Shown: positions 1-11,127 of the stretch, one piece after another
Layout of the letters: every line of letters starts with the position of its first letter
How positions within the stretch are numbered: the first letter of the stretch is position 1
Assembly: GCF_040784915.1 (NCBI RefSeq)
Contig: NZ_CP160797.1
Coordinates: 2,966,137 to 3,030,136 of the forward strand
DNA length: 64,000 nt
Origin: Bacillus vallismortis
Lineage (GTDB): Bacteria > Bacillota > Bacilli > Bacillales > Bacillaceae
Reading direction: 5' to 3'
Position numbers and translations under genes: made by a program
The notes under the pieces: generated by a model
The model's database searches: none
Seen by the model: only the letters and a program-made list of their open reading frames with translations
What the model was told of the DNA's origin: nothing

Positions 1-6
1 CTGTGA

Positions 7-1764
7 CTAAAGAACGCTCGCACGGCCTTGGTAGACTGCGCCTCTGGATGCGTCAACTGTAATATCCTGGCCGTCTGTTAAAGTAGATGTCGCATTTTCC
101 AGCCCAACGATAACCGGAATGCCGAGGCTTAATCCGACTACCGCAGCATGGCTTGTCAAGCCGCCTTCTTCTGTAATAAGAGCAGACGCTTTTTCAAGAG
201 ATGCAATCATATCACGGTCAGTGCTTTTTGTAACAAGTACCGCACCGTCAGTCATTTTTTGCTCAGCTTCTTTTGCATTTTGTGCAATGACAACCGGACC
301 GAAAGCTGATTTGCGTCCGATGCCTTGGCCTTTAGCGATGATATCGCCGACAGTGTATACTTTCATTAAGTTCGTCGTGCCAGACTCACCGACAGTGCCT
401 GCTGTAATGACGATCAGATCGCCATTTTTTACAAGTCCGCTGTTCAATGATTTTTGGACAGCATCCTCAAGCATCTCATCTGTTGAGTTCGCATTTTGGC
501 CGCTTTCCGCGAATACGCCAGATACGAGCGCAAGTTTTCTGGAAACAGAATCATTTACAGTAACCGCAATAACCGGCGCCTGCGGACGGTATTTCGCGAT
601 CATGCGCGCAGTATGGCCGCTTTCAGTCGGCGTGACAATCGCAGCTGCCTCCAGATTGATCGCCGTGTGCGCGACAGATTGTCCAATTGCGTCTGTTATC
701 GTCATGCCTACTTGATCTCTGCGTTTTGAAAGAATTTCTTTATAATTTAAAGCTTCTTCAGAACGAGACGCGATGTTGTGCATGGTTTGAACCGCCTCAA
801 CCGGATAGCTTCCGGCAGCTGTTTCACCAGAAAGCATGATCGCATCTGAGCCGTCGAAGATCGCGTTTGCAACGTCACTTGCTTCCGCACGGGTCGGACG
901 CGGGTTGCGCTGCATGCTGTCAAGCATTTGTGTCGCTGTAATAACAGGCTTTCCAAGCGCGTTGCACTTTTTAATCAGGTCTTTTTGCACAAGCGGCACT
1001 TCTTCAGCTGGGATTTCCACACCTAAGTCTCCGCGTGCAACCATTAAGCCGTCAGACACTTCAAGAATAGAATCAATGTTGTCAACGCCCTCTTGGTTTT
1101 CGATTTTAGGGATGATTTGAATATCCTGAGCATTGTGCTCTTCTAGAAGCTCACGGATTTCAAGCACGTCCGTAGAACGGCGTACGAAAGACGCTGCGAT
1201 AAAGTCTACTCCTTGCTCAATACCGAAAACGATGTCTCGTGCATCTTTTTCAGTGATACCAGGAAGGTTGACACTTACGCCCGGCACGTTAACACCTTTT
1301 TTATTTTTGAGTGTTCCGTTGTTTAATACTTTTGTTTTGATTTCGCGTTTAGCGGCATCAACATCAAGTACTTCAAGGCCGATAAGTCCGTCATCTAACA
1401 GAATCGTTGAACCTTGTCCAACGTCATCGACTAAACCTTCATATGACACTGAAATTTTGTCTGTTGTCCCTACAACCTCGTCCATTGAAACGATAAGCTC
1501 TTTGCCTGTTTCAAGCTCAATGCCGCCGTTTTCCATCGTATGTGTGCGGATTTCCGGACCTTTTGTATCAAGCAGGATACCAACGTTTTTGCCAAGTTTT
1601 TTGCTTGCTTCACGGATATTTTTAATTCTTGCGCCGTGCTCCTCAAAATCTCCGTGAGAAAAGTTCAAACGAGCCACGTTCATTCCTGACTCCATTAATT
1701 TCGTAAGCATTTCAATACTTTCACTTGCCGGACCGATGGTACAAACAATTTTAGTTTTTCTCAT
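7..1764 (-). CDS. pyk: pyruvate kinase
   Basis: Cytosolic pyruvate kinase: converts phosphoenolpyruvate and ADP to pyruvate and ATP, the last step of glycolysis. The 585-residue protein opens with [13 protein letters not shown] and shows the nucleotide/metal segment TKGPEIRTH and the active-site stretch [10 protein letters not shown]. After the usual kinase domains it carries the extra C-terminal domain typical of Bacillus enzymes, which resembles the PEP-utilising phosphohistidine domain ([11 protein letters not shown], about residues 535-545). ATG at 1764 is chosen because AGAAGGAAG lies about 9 bases upstream; an in-frame GTG three codons earlier touches that ribosome site and is unlikely. 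It lies 42 bases downstream of pfkA, so the two form a glycolytic operon. The stop codon is 6 bases from the window edge. Confidence 0.97.
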   Translation of the reverse strand: MRKTKIVCTIGPASESIEMLTKLMESGMNVARLNFSHGDFEEHGARIKNIREASKKLGKNVGILLDTKGPEIRTHTMENGGIELETGKELIVSMDEVVGTTDKISVSYEGLVDDVGQGSTILLDDGLIGLEVLDVDAAKREIKTKVLNNGTLKNKKGVNVPGVSVNLPGITEKDARDIVFGIEQGVDFIAASFVRRSTDVLEIRELLEEHNAQDIQIIPKIENQEGVDNIDSILEVSDGLMVARGDLGVEIPAEEVPLVQKDLIKKCNALGKPVITATQMLDSMQRNPRPTRAEASDVANAIFDGSDAIMLSGETAAGSYPVEAVQTMHNIASRSEEALNYKEILSKRRDQVGMTITDAIGQSVAHTAINLEAAAIVTPTESGHTARMIAKYRPQAPVIAVTVNDSVSRKLALVSGVFAESGQNANSTDEMLEDAVQKSLNSGLVKNGDLIVITAGTVGESGTTNLMKVYTVGDIIAKGQGIGRKSAFGPVVIAQNAKEAEQKMTDGAVLVTKSTDRDMIASLEKASALITEEGGLTSHAAVVGLSLGIPVIVGLENATSTLTDGQDITVDASRGAVYQGRASVL

Positions 1765-1806
1765 TTGGTTCACTTCCTTCTGAAATCTTCAGCCTTCAGC
1801 TGCACA

Positions 1807-2778
<972 letters not shown>

Positions 2779-2865
2779 TCAGCAACATATATGATTAAAC
2801 ATAACATGATCATTGCCCTAAAAACAATGAAAAGGGATCTCCATCCTCCCTATGAAACCTTACCT

Positions 2866-2871
2866 ATTATA
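2866..2871 (-). promoter_or_regulatory. probable -10 element of the pfkA-pyk promoter
   Basis: TATAAT on the minus strand, 100 bases upstream of pfkA, in a very AT-rich spacer. No good -35 is visible 17 bases further up, so the assignment rests on the perfect -10 and its position. Confidence 0.4.
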
Positions 2872-2916
2872 CAATTAAATAAATTGTTTTTAAATAAAAT
2901 TTAAAGAATGTCACAA

Positions 2917-2951
2917 AAAATAAACGTGAGCCAAAGGCTTCACGTTTATTT
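2917..2951 (-). terminator. terminator of accDA
   Basis: Stem AAACGTGAAGCC / GGCTCACGTTT with a short loop, followed by a T-rich run on the minus strand. It begins at the stop codon of accA. Confidence 0.8.
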
Positions 2952-3927
2952 AGTTTACCCCGATATATTGGTCTTCATTCGAGACTTTGCCAATTGCTTT
3001 ATATTTTTCATAGCGTTGCTGAACTAATTCTTCTTCATCCAGCTTCAGCAACGTTTTTAGCGATTGCTTAAGGGTTTCGTCCATATAGCTTGCCTGCAGC
3101 TTAACATCGTGGTGCGCTCCGCCTTTTACTTCTTTTATCATATGATCTATAATACCTAATTCTTTTAAATCCGGCGCAGTGATTTTCATTGTTTCTGCTG
3201 CTTTTTTAGCAAGACTGGAGTCCTTCCATAAAAGTGCCGCGGCACCTTCCGGAGAAATAACAGAATAAGTAGAGTTTTCCAGCATATGCAAGTGGTTGCC
3301 AACACCGAGACCAAGGGCTCCGCCGCTTCCGCCTTCACCGATGACGATGCAGATAACAGGCACTCGAAGGCCGGCCATCTCAAAGAGATTTTTGGCAATG
3401 GCTTCGCTTTGTCCTCTTTCTTCCGCTGCTCGTCCAGGGTATGCTCCCTTCGTATCAATAAAACAAATAATCGGTCTGTTGAATTTGTCAGCCTGCTTCA
3501 TGAGACGAAGCGCTTTTCGGTAGCCTTCAGGATGCGGCATCCCAAAATTACGGACAAGGTTTTCCTTCGTGTCTTTACCGCGCTGATGCCCGATTACCGT
3601 TACAGGAAGGCCATGGAACTTCGCAATGCCGCCGACAATGGCTTCATCGTCTCCGTAAGCTCTGTCTCCGTGACATTCAAAAAAGCCGGTAAACAGGTGT
3701 TCAATATAATCAAGCGTTGTCGGACGGTCCGGCAGACGCGCGATTTGAACACGGTCCCAAGGCTTCAGATTTTTGTAGATTTCATCCTGAAGATTAGCGA
3801 GACGGTCTTCGAGCCGTTCAATTTCCGCACTCAGATCCATATCTGAATCCTGGGTGAATTTTTTCAATTCAGCGATTTTCGTTTGCAGTTCAATCACCGG
3901 TTTTTCAAATTCTAATCTTACAGCCAC
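2950..3927 (-). CDS. accA: acetyl-CoA carboxylase carboxyltransferase, alpha subunit
   Basis: With AccD forms the carboxyltransferase half of acetyl-CoA carboxylase, moving CO2 from carboxybiotin to acetyl-CoA to make malonyl-CoA for fatty acid synthesis. The 325 residues match the family, with the glycine-rich oxyanion region [16 protein letters not shown] near residue 200. The start is GTG, preceded by GGAGGTGACTTT. The first 10 bases overlap the end of accD, which suggests translational coupling to keep the two subunits stoichiometric. Confidence 0.96.
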   Translation of the reverse strand: MAVRLEFEKPVIELQTKIAELKKFTQDSDMDLSAEIERLEDRLANLQDEIYKNLKPWDRVQIARLPDRPTTLDYIEHLFTGFFECHGDRAYGDDEAIVGGIAKFHGLPVTVIGHQRGKDTKENLVRNFGMPHPEGYRKALRLMKQADKFNRPIICFIDTKGAYPGRAAEERGQSEAIAKNLFEMAGLRVPVICIVIGEGGSGGALGLGVGNHLHMLENSTYSVISPEGAAALLWKDSSLAKKAAETMKITAPDLKELGIIDHMIKEVKGGAHHDVKLQASYMDETLKQSLKTLLKLDEEELVQQRYEKYKAIGKVSNEDQYIGVN

Positions 3928-4784
3928 TCAAAGTCACCTCCCGCTTGATGCATATCCAGCAGATTTTCTAACGTTTGTTTCATGTCTTGGCGGTGAATAA
4001 CCGCATCAAGCTGTCCATGTTTTAATAAAAACTCTGCCGTTTGGAAGTCCTCAGGCAATTTTTCACCTATTGTCTGTTCAATAATCCGTCTTCCTGCAAA
4101 ACCGATCAGCGCGCCAGGCTCAGCAAAATTATAATCGCCGAGTGAAGCAAAGCTAGCCGATACGCCTCCGGTAGTCGGATGGGTCATAATTGAAATAATG
4201 AGGCCCTGTTCTTCACTGAACAGTTTTAAGGCAGAGCTTGTCTTAGCCATTTGCATCAAACTTAATACGCCTTCCTGCATTCTCGCACCGCCTGAAGCCG
4301 TAAAAATAATAAACGGAACTTTATCAGCTTTTGCTTTTTCAATCGCAAGCGTGATTTTTTCACCGACGACTGAACCCATGCTGCCCATTCTGAATGAAGA
4401 ATCCATGACGGCGACAACAGCCGGGTATCCGCCAATGGCGCCCTTGCCCGTCACAACAGCCTCGTTTAAGGATGTTTTCTCGCGGTCTTTTTCAAGCTTT
4501 TCCAGATATCCCGGGAAACCTAGCGGGTTTTCTGATAACATTCCCTGGTTAAATTCCTCAAAGGATTGTTCATCCATCAAGCTTTCGACACGCTGTTTTG
4601 CGTTCATCGGGAAATGATAATCGCAGTTCATGCATACCCGCATATTTTTATCCAACTCTTTAGTGAGCATGATTTTTTTACACTTAGGACATTTTGTCAT
4701 AATGCCTTCCGGAACGTCGTGCTTCGCTTGCTCAGACGGTACGGAAGCATACTTTTTCTTTTTCGTGAATATATCCTTTAACAC
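3918..4784 (-). CDS. accD: acetyl-CoA carboxylase carboxyltransferase, beta subunit
   Basis: Beta subunit of the carboxyltransferase that makes malonyl-CoA. Four cysteines in two CxxC pairs (CPKC, then CMNC about 17 residues later) form the N-terminal zinc ribbon known in this family. The carboxyltransferase fold follows, with [12 protein letters not shown] near residue 158. GTG at 4784 is taken as the start because AGGGAGG lies 8 bases upstream; the nearby ATG is in another frame and is followed at once by a stop. The protein is 288 residues. Confidence 0.95.
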   Translation of the reverse strand: MLKDIFTKKKKYASVPSEQAKHDVPEGIMTKCPKCKKIMLTKELDKNMRVCMNCDYHFPMNAKQRVESLMDEQSFEEFNQGMLSENPLGFPGYLEKLEKDREKTSLNEAVVTGKGAIGGYPAVVAVMDSSFRMGSMGSVVGEKITLAIEKAKADKVPFIIFTASGGARMQEGVLSLMQMAKTSSALKLFSEEQGLIISIMTHPTTGGVSASFASLGDYNFAEPGALIGFAGRRIIEQTIGEKLPEDFQTAEFLLKHGQLDAVIHRQDMKQTLENLLDMHQAGGDFEWL

Positions 4785-4865
4785 ATGATTACCTCCCTTT
4801 TGTGAAGGGTTCTCTTCACCGCATGTCATCAAACAGATAGACTTGCTAATAACTTTACCGAAACT

Positions 4866-4894
4866 ATTGTACTTTTTTTGTCAAACGCTGTCAT
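4866..4894 (-). promoter_or_regulatory. SigA-type promoter of accDA
   Basis: On the minus strand ATGACA (-35, 4889-4894) and TACAAT (-10, 4866-4871) are separated by 17 bases, about 80 bases before the accD start. Confidence 0.6.
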
Positions 4895-5120
4895 CCTCAA
4901 TTCGACAACTTTTTATTCAATGACGCAGTCGGGACGACTCGTATGAGATCAGATAAGACGTTGAACTGACAAGGTTGGTAACGCATTCAAAAATAATGTT
5001 AAACCCGGATGAAATTTTTTTAAGTCCAGCCCCTAAAAAAATTTCAGCCGCCAGTTTAACTTGAGAACAGCGCGCCGGTCTCGTCCAACGCGCTGCCATT
5101 TTTGGAATGAATTAAAATGA
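4895..5120 (-). other. non-coding spacer between ytsJ and accDA
   Basis: No convincing gene. A 60-codon frame at 4917-5099 lacks a ribosome site and resembles nothing I know. A GC-rich stem, CAGCGCG paired with CGCGCTG (about 5070-5100 on the minus strand), lies just after ytsJ without a clear T-run. It may be a weak terminator or RNA structure in the accDA upstream region. Confidence 0.5.
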
Positions 5121-6350
5121 TTAACCAATAATCGTAAGTTTTCTCGTTTTTTCAGCAACTTCCTCAGGGTCAACAGTGATTCTTGCGACACCTGTTTCCA
5201 TCGCCGCTTTAGCGACAGCCTTCGCAACAGCAGGTGCAACCCGTTTATCAAACGGGGCAGGGATAACGTAGTCTGCGCTAAGCTCATCTTCTGAAACCAA
5301 TGAAGCAATAGCTTCAACAGCTGCGATTTTCATTTGTTCGTTAATGTGAGTGGCGCGAACGTCAAGCGCTCCGCGGAAAATACCAGGGAATGCAAGAACA
5401 TTGTTTACTTGGTTCGGGAAGTCAGAACGGCCCGTTCCAATAACGCTTGCGCCAGCTTCACGCGCATCTTCCGGCATAATTTCCGGATTGGGATTTGCCA
5501 TCGCAAAGATAATCGGATCTTTTGCCATGCTTTGCACCATTTCTTTTGTTAACGCTCCTGCTACAGATACGCCGATAAATACGTCAGCATCAGCGATGAC
5601 ATCTTTCAGAGAACCGTCTTTGCGGTCTTGGTTTGTGAATTTCGCCACTTCGTTTTTGACATCGTTCATGCCTTCCGGACGCCCTTCATAAATCGCTCCT
5701 TTTGAATCGCACATCACGATGTCACGTACGCCGTAATGGTGAAGGAGCTTGATAATCGCAATACCAGCCGCACCGGCGCCATTTGCGACAACTTTAATGG
5801 ATGACATTGATTTTCCAGACAGTTTCAGCGCATTTACAAGACCTGCTACCGTTACAATGGCAGTACCGTGCTGATCATCATGGAAAACCGGGATGTTTGT
5901 TTCCTTTTTAAGGCGCTCTTCAATGATAAAGCAGTTTGGCGCTGCGATATCTTCAAGGTTGACACCGCCAAATGTCGGTTCAAGCAATTTAACAGTTTCC
6001 ACGATCTTATCAACATCGGTTGTGTTTAAAGCAATCGGGAACGCGTCTACGCCTGCAAAGCTTTTGAATAGAACAGCTTTCCCTTCCATAACAGGAAGCG
6101 CGGCTTCAGGGCCGATATTTCCAAGGCCAAGAACAGCTGTACCGTCAGTCACAACTGCTACCATGTTCCCCTTCATTGTATAATCATATACTTTGTTAAT
6201 GTCTTCATGAATATCCTTACACGGTTCTGCAACACCCGGAGAATACGCAAGGCTTAAATCTTTCGCGTTTCTGACTTCTACTTTCGATTTAGACTCCAGT
6301 TTCCCCTGATTGACTTTATGCAGGTGTAATGCTTCTTCTCTTAATGACAT
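5121..6350 (-). CDS. ytsJ: malic enzyme (NADP-preferring type)
   Basis: Oxidative decarboxylation of malate to pyruvate. The 409-residue protein has the malic enzyme N-terminal domain (SLAYSPGVAEPCKDI near residue 35) and a Rossmann domain with VVANGAGAAGIA near residue 187. In B. subtilis the enzyme of this position, YtsJ, is known as the main NADP-dependent malic enzyme; cofactor preference here is inferred from orthology. The ATG at 6350 is preferred over an upstream GTG at 6362 that directly abuts the AAGGAG site. It lies between dnaE and accDA, linking malate use to pyruvate and fatty acid supply. Confidence 0.93.
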   Translation of the reverse strand: MSLREEALHLHKVNQGKLESKSKVEVRNAKDLSLAYSPGVAEPCKDIHEDINKVYDYTMKGNMVAVVTDGTAVLGLGNIGPEAALPVMEGKAVLFKSFAGVDAFPIALNTTDVDKIVETVKLLEPTFGGVNLEDIAAPNCFIIEERLKKETNIPVFHDDQHGTAIVTVAGLVNALKLSGKSMSSIKVVANGAGAAGIAIIKLLHHYGVRDIVMCDSKGAIYEGRPEGMNDVKNEVAKFTNQDRKDGSLKDVIADADVFIGVSVAGALTKEMVQSMAKDPIIFAMANPNPEIMPEDAREAGASVIGTGRSDFPNQVNNVLAFPGIFRGALDVRATHINEQMKIAAVEAIASLVSEDELSADYVIPAPFDKRVAPAVAKAVAKAAMETGVARITVDPEEVAEKTRKLTIIG

Positions 6351-6485
6351 TCTCCTAAACACTCCTTATGGATATTTTTGATTCGTATACTGGTGCGTTG
6401 ATTGCTGCATTCTGCGGAGTTAATCTATCTGAATATTTAAACAGGATGACATAATTGCTCCAATTGTATAACAAAAAATGCATCG

Positions 6486-9400
6486 TTACCACTGTTTTAA
6501 AACGACGTTTTTTTGACCCAACAGCTCTTTTAAGCGATATAACACCTGGTAATCCGCATTGACATGAAACGACTCAGGAAGCTTAATCGTCTGTTTTTGC
6601 TTTTCATAATAAAGATAAACACCTGTTTCCCCTTTATGCTCCAGCAAAATGCGCTTAATTTTTGCCAGGATCTCCTGGCTGTGCTGACTGCTTTCTATTT
6701 TTATATACACCGATGGCGCATTTTCCGCATCCATATTTTCTAATAATTCTGCCCGGGACATGATGAACTGGACCTTATCCTGCCTTACTTCACATTTGCC
6801 CGCTGTGAATAAAAGAGCGCCTTCTCTTAAAACGGGAGAAAGCTGTCTGAATTGTTCAGGGAAAACAACGGCTTCTATTTCACCGGTTTCATCACTGAGC
6901 GTTAAAAACGCCATGTTTTGACCTGTTTTCGTCCGAATCGTTTTGATCTTCGACAGCAGGACTCCGAGAGAAAGCGGCCTTTTGACCGTCTGCTGGGCCT
7001 GCAGAATGGTCGCTGCTCCGTGTACAGCCAGCTGTTTTCGGAAGGCAGAGAGCGGATGATTTGAAAAATAAATGCCGAGCGTTTCTTTTTCGAACGCAAG
7101 TAAATCCACAAGCGGAAGCTCCTCTGTCTCCACATACTTCGGCTTAATCGAAAACGATTCATCTAAAAACAATCCCATTTGGTCATCGTCCGCGGCGAAT
7201 AGCTCTGCATGTTCCAAAGCAACGTCAATGGATGCGAGCAGCGTCGCCCGGTTTTGGCCGAATTCGTCCATCGCACCAGAAAAAATAAGTGCTTCAAGCA
7301 TTTTGCGATTTACGTTTTTTGACGGCACGCGAAAGCAGAAATCGAAAAGATCTTCAAATGGTTTCTCTTTTCTCGCTTTATATATATCTTTGACTGCTGA
7401 GACGCCTACACTTTTTATCGCGCGGAGGCTGTATCTGACAGATCCGTCTTCAACTCTAAACGGAAAACTGCTTTTGTTCACTGACGGAGGAAGGATACGA
7501 ATCCCGCTCCCCTTTGCTTCGTAAAGATATTGAGCTATTTTATCCTCATTGCCAATGACGCTTGTCAGTAATCCGCACATAAAATATAACGGATAATGAG
7601 CTTTCAAATACGCAAGCTGGCAGCCGATCATGCTGTATGCCACCGCGTGGCTTCGGTTAAAGCCATAGTTTGCGAATTTGACGATTAAATCGTAGACTTC
7701 AGTTGCAGTGTCTACAGAATACTCCTTTTTTAAGCACCCTTCAACAAAATGGCTTCGCTCTCTATCCAGGATTTCTTTTTTCTTTTTGCTGACCGCCCGT
7801 CTCAGCAGGTCCGCTTCTCCTAAAGAAAACCCTGCCATACGGGAAGCTATCATCATAATTTGTTCCTGATACACAATGACGCCATATGTATCTTCCAAGA
7901 TGCTCCTTAAATCTTCATGGGGATAGTGAACAGGCGCCTGACCGTGTTTACGGTCGATAAATAACGGAATATTTTCCATCGGACCAGGCCGGTACAGCGC
8001 ATTGACCGCCACAATATCCTCCAGGCCTGAAGGCTTAAGCCGCTTCAGGACGCTTCTCATCCCTGTAGATTCAAGCTGAAAAATCCCTGTCGTATCCCCT
8101 TTCGACAGCAAGGAGAACGTTTTGTCATCCCTGTAGGAAATATTCGAAAGATCTATTTTGATGTTTTCTTCTTTTTCAATCATTGAAGTGATGGATTCAA
8201 TGAGCGTCAGGTTGCGTAAGCCTAAGAAATCCATTTTTAAAAGACCCAAGTCTTCAAGATGATCCATCGCGTATTGCGTCAAATATATCCCTTCATGCCC
8301 TTCCTGAAGCGGAACAACATCTGTTAACGATTCTTCACTCAGGACAACGCCGGCTGCATGGGTCGAGGTATGCCTTGGCAGCCCTTCTATTTTTCGGGCA
8401 ACTGTAAAGACTTGCTGAAGCAGACTTGACTCCCGAAGCCGCTTATTCAGCTCCGGCGATTGCTGTCTCGCTTCATCCAGCGTCAAGCCCGGCCTTGAAG
8501 GAATGAGTTTTGCAACCTGATCTGCTTCCTTCGGGCTGACACCGAATACTCTGCCGACATCCCGAAGCGCCGCTTTTGCCGCAAGTGTTCCAAAGGTGAT
8601 AATCTGCGCGACGTGCATCGCACCGTATTTCTGCTGAACGTATTGAATAACTTCATCCCTTCTTGTATCCGGAAAGTCAATATCAATATCCGGCATACTG
8701 ATACGTTCTGGGTTTAAAAAGCGTTCAAACAGCAGGTGATGTTTAATCGGGTCAACATCTGTGATATACAGGACATAAGCCACAAGAGATCCTGCCGCAG
8801 AACCTCTTCCCGGTCCTGTAACGATCCCTTTTTCATGGGCGTGCTTCATAAAATCCCATACGATCAGAAAGTAATCGCTGAACTTCATCCGTTTGATGAC
8901 ATCAAGCTCATATTGAAGACGGCGGAGGTATCGTTCATCAGGCGTGCCAAAGCGGCTGCGAAGACCTGCCATACAGATGTCCGTTAAATAATCGTCAGCG
9001 GACGTTCCGTCTGGAGTTGGGAAGGACGGGAGACGGGTCTGCCCGAGGCTGACGTCAACCCGGCATTGTTCCGCGATCTCAACAGATGCTTGCAGTGCTT
9101 CGGGATGCTCTTGATAAATGTTTTGCATTTCTTCGATGGGTTTCAAATCGAGATCAGGCAGATTTTCGGCGGGGGCATCCGTCAGTTTTTCACCTGCCTT
9201 AATCGCTTTCAGACAACGGTAGGCAGCCTTATCTTCTTTCCTTATGTAATGCACATCACCTGTCGCCGTAATAGGGATACCTGTTTCTTCAGACAGCAGC
9301 AGAATCTGCTCAGATAAGACTTGATTCTCTTTAAAAGGCTGATAGGAAAAATAAAAGGCCCCCTCTCCGAATATAGACTGAAATTCAAGTGCTGCTTGAG

Positions 9401-9833
9401 CGGCCTGTTCAAACAGCCCTCCTTCAAGCAGCGTTTCAATATATCCTTTGTCGCCGGGCGTTATCGCGATAATGCCTTCCCGATAACTGTGAAGCCATTT
9501 CGGCTTTAGCCCGCCTTTTGATTTCGATTGCAGGACGCTGCTGATTTTCAGCAGGTTTTGATAGCCTGTATTTGATTTGGCCAGCAGGACGAGCGGGTAG
9601 GCTTCAAGCTCGTTATCATCTGTAAAAACAGAAGCCGTCAAACCGATTATCGGGTTGATCCCTCTCGCCTTGCATGCTTTATAAAATTGAATAGCTCCGT
9701 ACATGACATGATCATCTGTCAGCGCCAAAGACGCATATCCGAGCCTGTCAGCTTCCTTGACGAGCTCTTCCACAGCCGCGGCGCTGTTTAGCAGGCTGTA
9801 CCCGCTATGCACTTGCAGGTGAACAAAAGACAT
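6486..9833 (-). CDS. dnaE: DNA polymerase III alpha subunit DnaE
   Basis: Error-prone replicative polymerase that extends RNA primers before handing over to PolC. The 1115-residue protein has an N-terminal PHP domain (VHLQVHSGYSLL; ALTDDHVMYG), the polymerase core with the catalytic acidic motif PDIDIDFPDTRRDE near residue 380, a helix-hairpin-helix region and a C-terminal OB fold (about residues 960-1040). It lacks the 3'-5' exonuclease of PolC. ATG at 9833 follows GAGGTG and gives the family N-terminus MSFVHLQVHSGYS; longer frames extend into the divergent promoter region facing ytrH. Confidence 0.97.
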   Translation of the reverse strand: MSFVHLQVHSGYSLLNSAAAVEELVKEADRLGYASLALTDDHVMYGAIQFYKACKARGINPIIGLTASVFTDDNELEAYPLVLLAKSNTGYQNLLKISSVLQSKSKGGLKPKWLHSYREGIIAITPGDKGYIETLLEGGLFEQAAQAALEFQSIFGEGAFYFSYQPFKENQVLSEQILLLSEETGIPITATGDVHYIRKEDKAAYRCLKAIKAGEKLTDAPAENLPDLDLKPIEEMQNIYQEHPEALQASVEIAEQCRVDVSLGQTRLPSFPTPDGTSADDYLTDICMAGLRSRFGTPDERYLRRLQYELDVIKRMKFSDYFLIVWDFMKHAHEKGIVTGPGRGSAAGSLVAYVLYITDVDPIKHHLLFERFLNPERISMPDIDIDFPDTRRDEVIQYVQQKYGAMHVAQIITFGTLAAKAALRDVGRVFGVSPKEADQVAKLIPSRPGLTLDEARQQSPELNKRLRESSLLQQVFTVARKIEGLPRHTSTHAAGVVLSEESLTDVVPLQEGHEGIYLTQYAMDHLEDLGLLKMDFLGLRNLTLIESITSMIEKEENIKIDLSNISYRDDKTFSLLSKGDTTGIFQLESTGMRSVLKRLKPSGLEDIVAVNALYRPGPMENIPLFIDRKHGQAPVHYPHEDLRSILEDTYGVIVYQEQIMMIASRMAGFSLGEADLLRRAVSKKKKEILDRERSHFVEGCLKKEYSVDTATEVYDLIVKFANYGFNRSHAVAYSMIGCQLAYLKAHYPLYFMCGLLTSVIGNEDKIAQYLYEAKGSGIRILPPSVNKSSFPFRVEDGSVRYSLRAIKSVGVSAVKDIYKARKEKPFEDLFDFCFRVPSKNVNRKMLEALIFSGAMDEFGQNRATLLASIDVALEHAELFAADDDQMGLFLDESFSIKPKYVETEELPLVDLLAFEKETLGIYFSNHPLSAFRKQLAVHGAATILQAQQTVKRPLSLGVLLSKIKTIRTKTGQNMAFLTLSDETGEIEAVVFPEQFRQLSPVLREGALLFTAGKCEVRQDKVQFIMSRAELLENMDAENAPSVYIKIESSQHSQEILAKIKRILLEHKGETGVYLYYEKQKQTIKLPESFHVNADYQVLYRLKELLGQKNVVLKQW

Positions 9834-9973
9834 GCTATCACCTCTTTCTCCATTACGATCCGTTTCTTTCTTCATTATAAGTCGGGTTTTCAAAAGAAAC
9901 AAATGTTCTTTTTCGAGTCGTCATCATACTTGTCCTGAAAGCTCAATATGATATAAAAGGTGAGGTGATCAAG

Positions 9974-10315
9974 ATGGATCAGGAAGCTGGTTTTATGGTA
10001 AATTTCATCAACAGTTATTTTATCGCATTAGGGGTGCTGATCGGAGGCGCACTCATCGGAGGCCTCGGAGCATATTTGGCAGGCGAAGCCCCGCTTACGG
10101 TCATTACAAAGCTTGCCAACAGATTAAAAATATGGGCGCTGGTCGCCGCTATCGGCGGTACATTCGATGCGGTATACAGCTTTGAACGAGGCATTCTTGA
10201 AGGCAATACGAGAGATTTATTCAAGCAGATTCTTCTCATTATCTCGGCCATGGGCGGGGCGCAAAGCGGCTGGCTTATTATTTCATGGCTGACCCAGGAG
10301 CATATTTCTTCATGA
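9974..10315 (+). CDS. ytrH: sporulation membrane protein YtrH
   Basis: Small 113-residue membrane protein with at least two hydrophobic segments (about residues 10-40 and 85-105) containing a glycine-rich stretch GVLIGGALIGGLG. In B. subtilis ytrH and ytrI are SigE-controlled mother-cell genes needed for efficient spore formation. ATG at 9974 is chosen over GTG at 9965, which lies inside the ribosome site AAGGTGAGGTG. Its stop overlaps the ytrI start (ATGA). Confidence 0.9.
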   Translation: MDQEAGFMVNFINSYFIALGVLIGGALIGGLGAYLAGEAPLTVITKLANRLKIWALVAAIGGTFDAVYSFERGILEGNTRDLFKQILLIISAMGGAQSGWLIISWLTQEHISS

Positions 10316-10815
10316 GGGTGCCACAGCATTACAAAAAACCGGGGTGGCAGCGTTTTTTTGCGGGAATGATGTGCGGAGCCGTGATCAGCTGGTTCTTTTT
10401 CCTGTTTACTTACGGTACATTCCAAGAGGAGCAGGTCAGCCTCATTGAAAAACAAAAAGAGCATGTCAAAGACTTAAACAATCAAATTTCAATCTATCAG
10501 GAAGACCTCCATAAACTGAACGAAGATAATAAAAGAAAACTGCTGATCCAAAGCGTCAGCGTTAAATTACAGAATGGGGATAAATATAAAATATCACAGC
10601 CGGATAAAACGAAATTCGAGGAGCATGTAAAGGATAATATTTCAGAGGTGATTACAAAAGACATAGAGAGCGTCTATCAAACAAAGGATCTTTTAAAACG
10701 GACAATCGAAAACAAAGTCTATATGATCAATGAAAAAAAATACGAGGCAACCGTCAAAGAATTAATTATTTATACGAGACTGACAGTAGAACTTGAAATA
10801 TCATTTGCGGCGTAA
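10312..10815 (+). CDS. ytrI: sporulation membrane protein YtrI
   Basis: 167-residue protein with one transmembrane segment (about residues 14-40) followed by a coiled-coil-like region (EKQKEHVKDLNNQISIYQED) and a soluble C-terminus. The start codon overlaps the ytrH stop by 4 bases, so the two are translationally coupled. Orthologues act in sporulation; the biochemical role is not known. Confidence 0.88.
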   Translation: MRVPQHYKKPGWQRFFAGMMCGAVISWFFFLFTYGTFQEEQVSLIEKQKEHVKDLNNQISIYQEDLHKLNEDNKRKLLIQSVSVKLQNGDKYKISQPDKTKFEEHVKDNISEVITKDIESVYQTKDLLKRTIENKVYMINEKKYEATVKELIIYTRLTVELEISFAA

Positions 10816-10918
10816 TTATGGATTTTTTTTAAATTCTCTAAACTTCTGTCGCTTTTTCCCATTCTTTTTTATAAACTATATGTGAGAGGCTTAATGGCAA
10901 AAGGAAGGAGGAAGGGAA

Positions 10919-11110
10919 ATGGAGGTTTACAGTGACCGTCAGTTAGCAAAAGATCAAGCAGCCCGGCTCAGACAAGGTTTTTCTGCATATGCCGAAACAA
11001 ACTCACTCGCTTCCCTCATAAAAAAAGAACTTCAATTTCACAATCTCCAAGTCTACGAGGACCTTACTGATTTCGGCTGCTGGTTCATCCCCGTCACAGA
11101 TGAACACTAA
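10919..11110 (+). CDS. ytzJ: small conserved protein YtzJ
   Basis: 63-residue protein with no signal peptide or membrane segment, preceded by the strong site GGAAGGAGGAAGG. I recognise it only by position between ytrI and nrnA; no function can be read from the sequence. It ends 18 bases from the convergent nrnA stop. Confidence 0.7.
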   Translation: MEVYSDRQLAKDQAARLRQGFSAYAETNSLASLIKKELQFHNLQVYEDLTDFGCWFIPVTDEH

Positions 11111-11127
11111 GAGAGAGGGTCTCCCCT

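Noticed and set aside
4917-5099. 60-codon frame between ytsJ and accD
   Set aside because: No ribosome site and no family resemblance.
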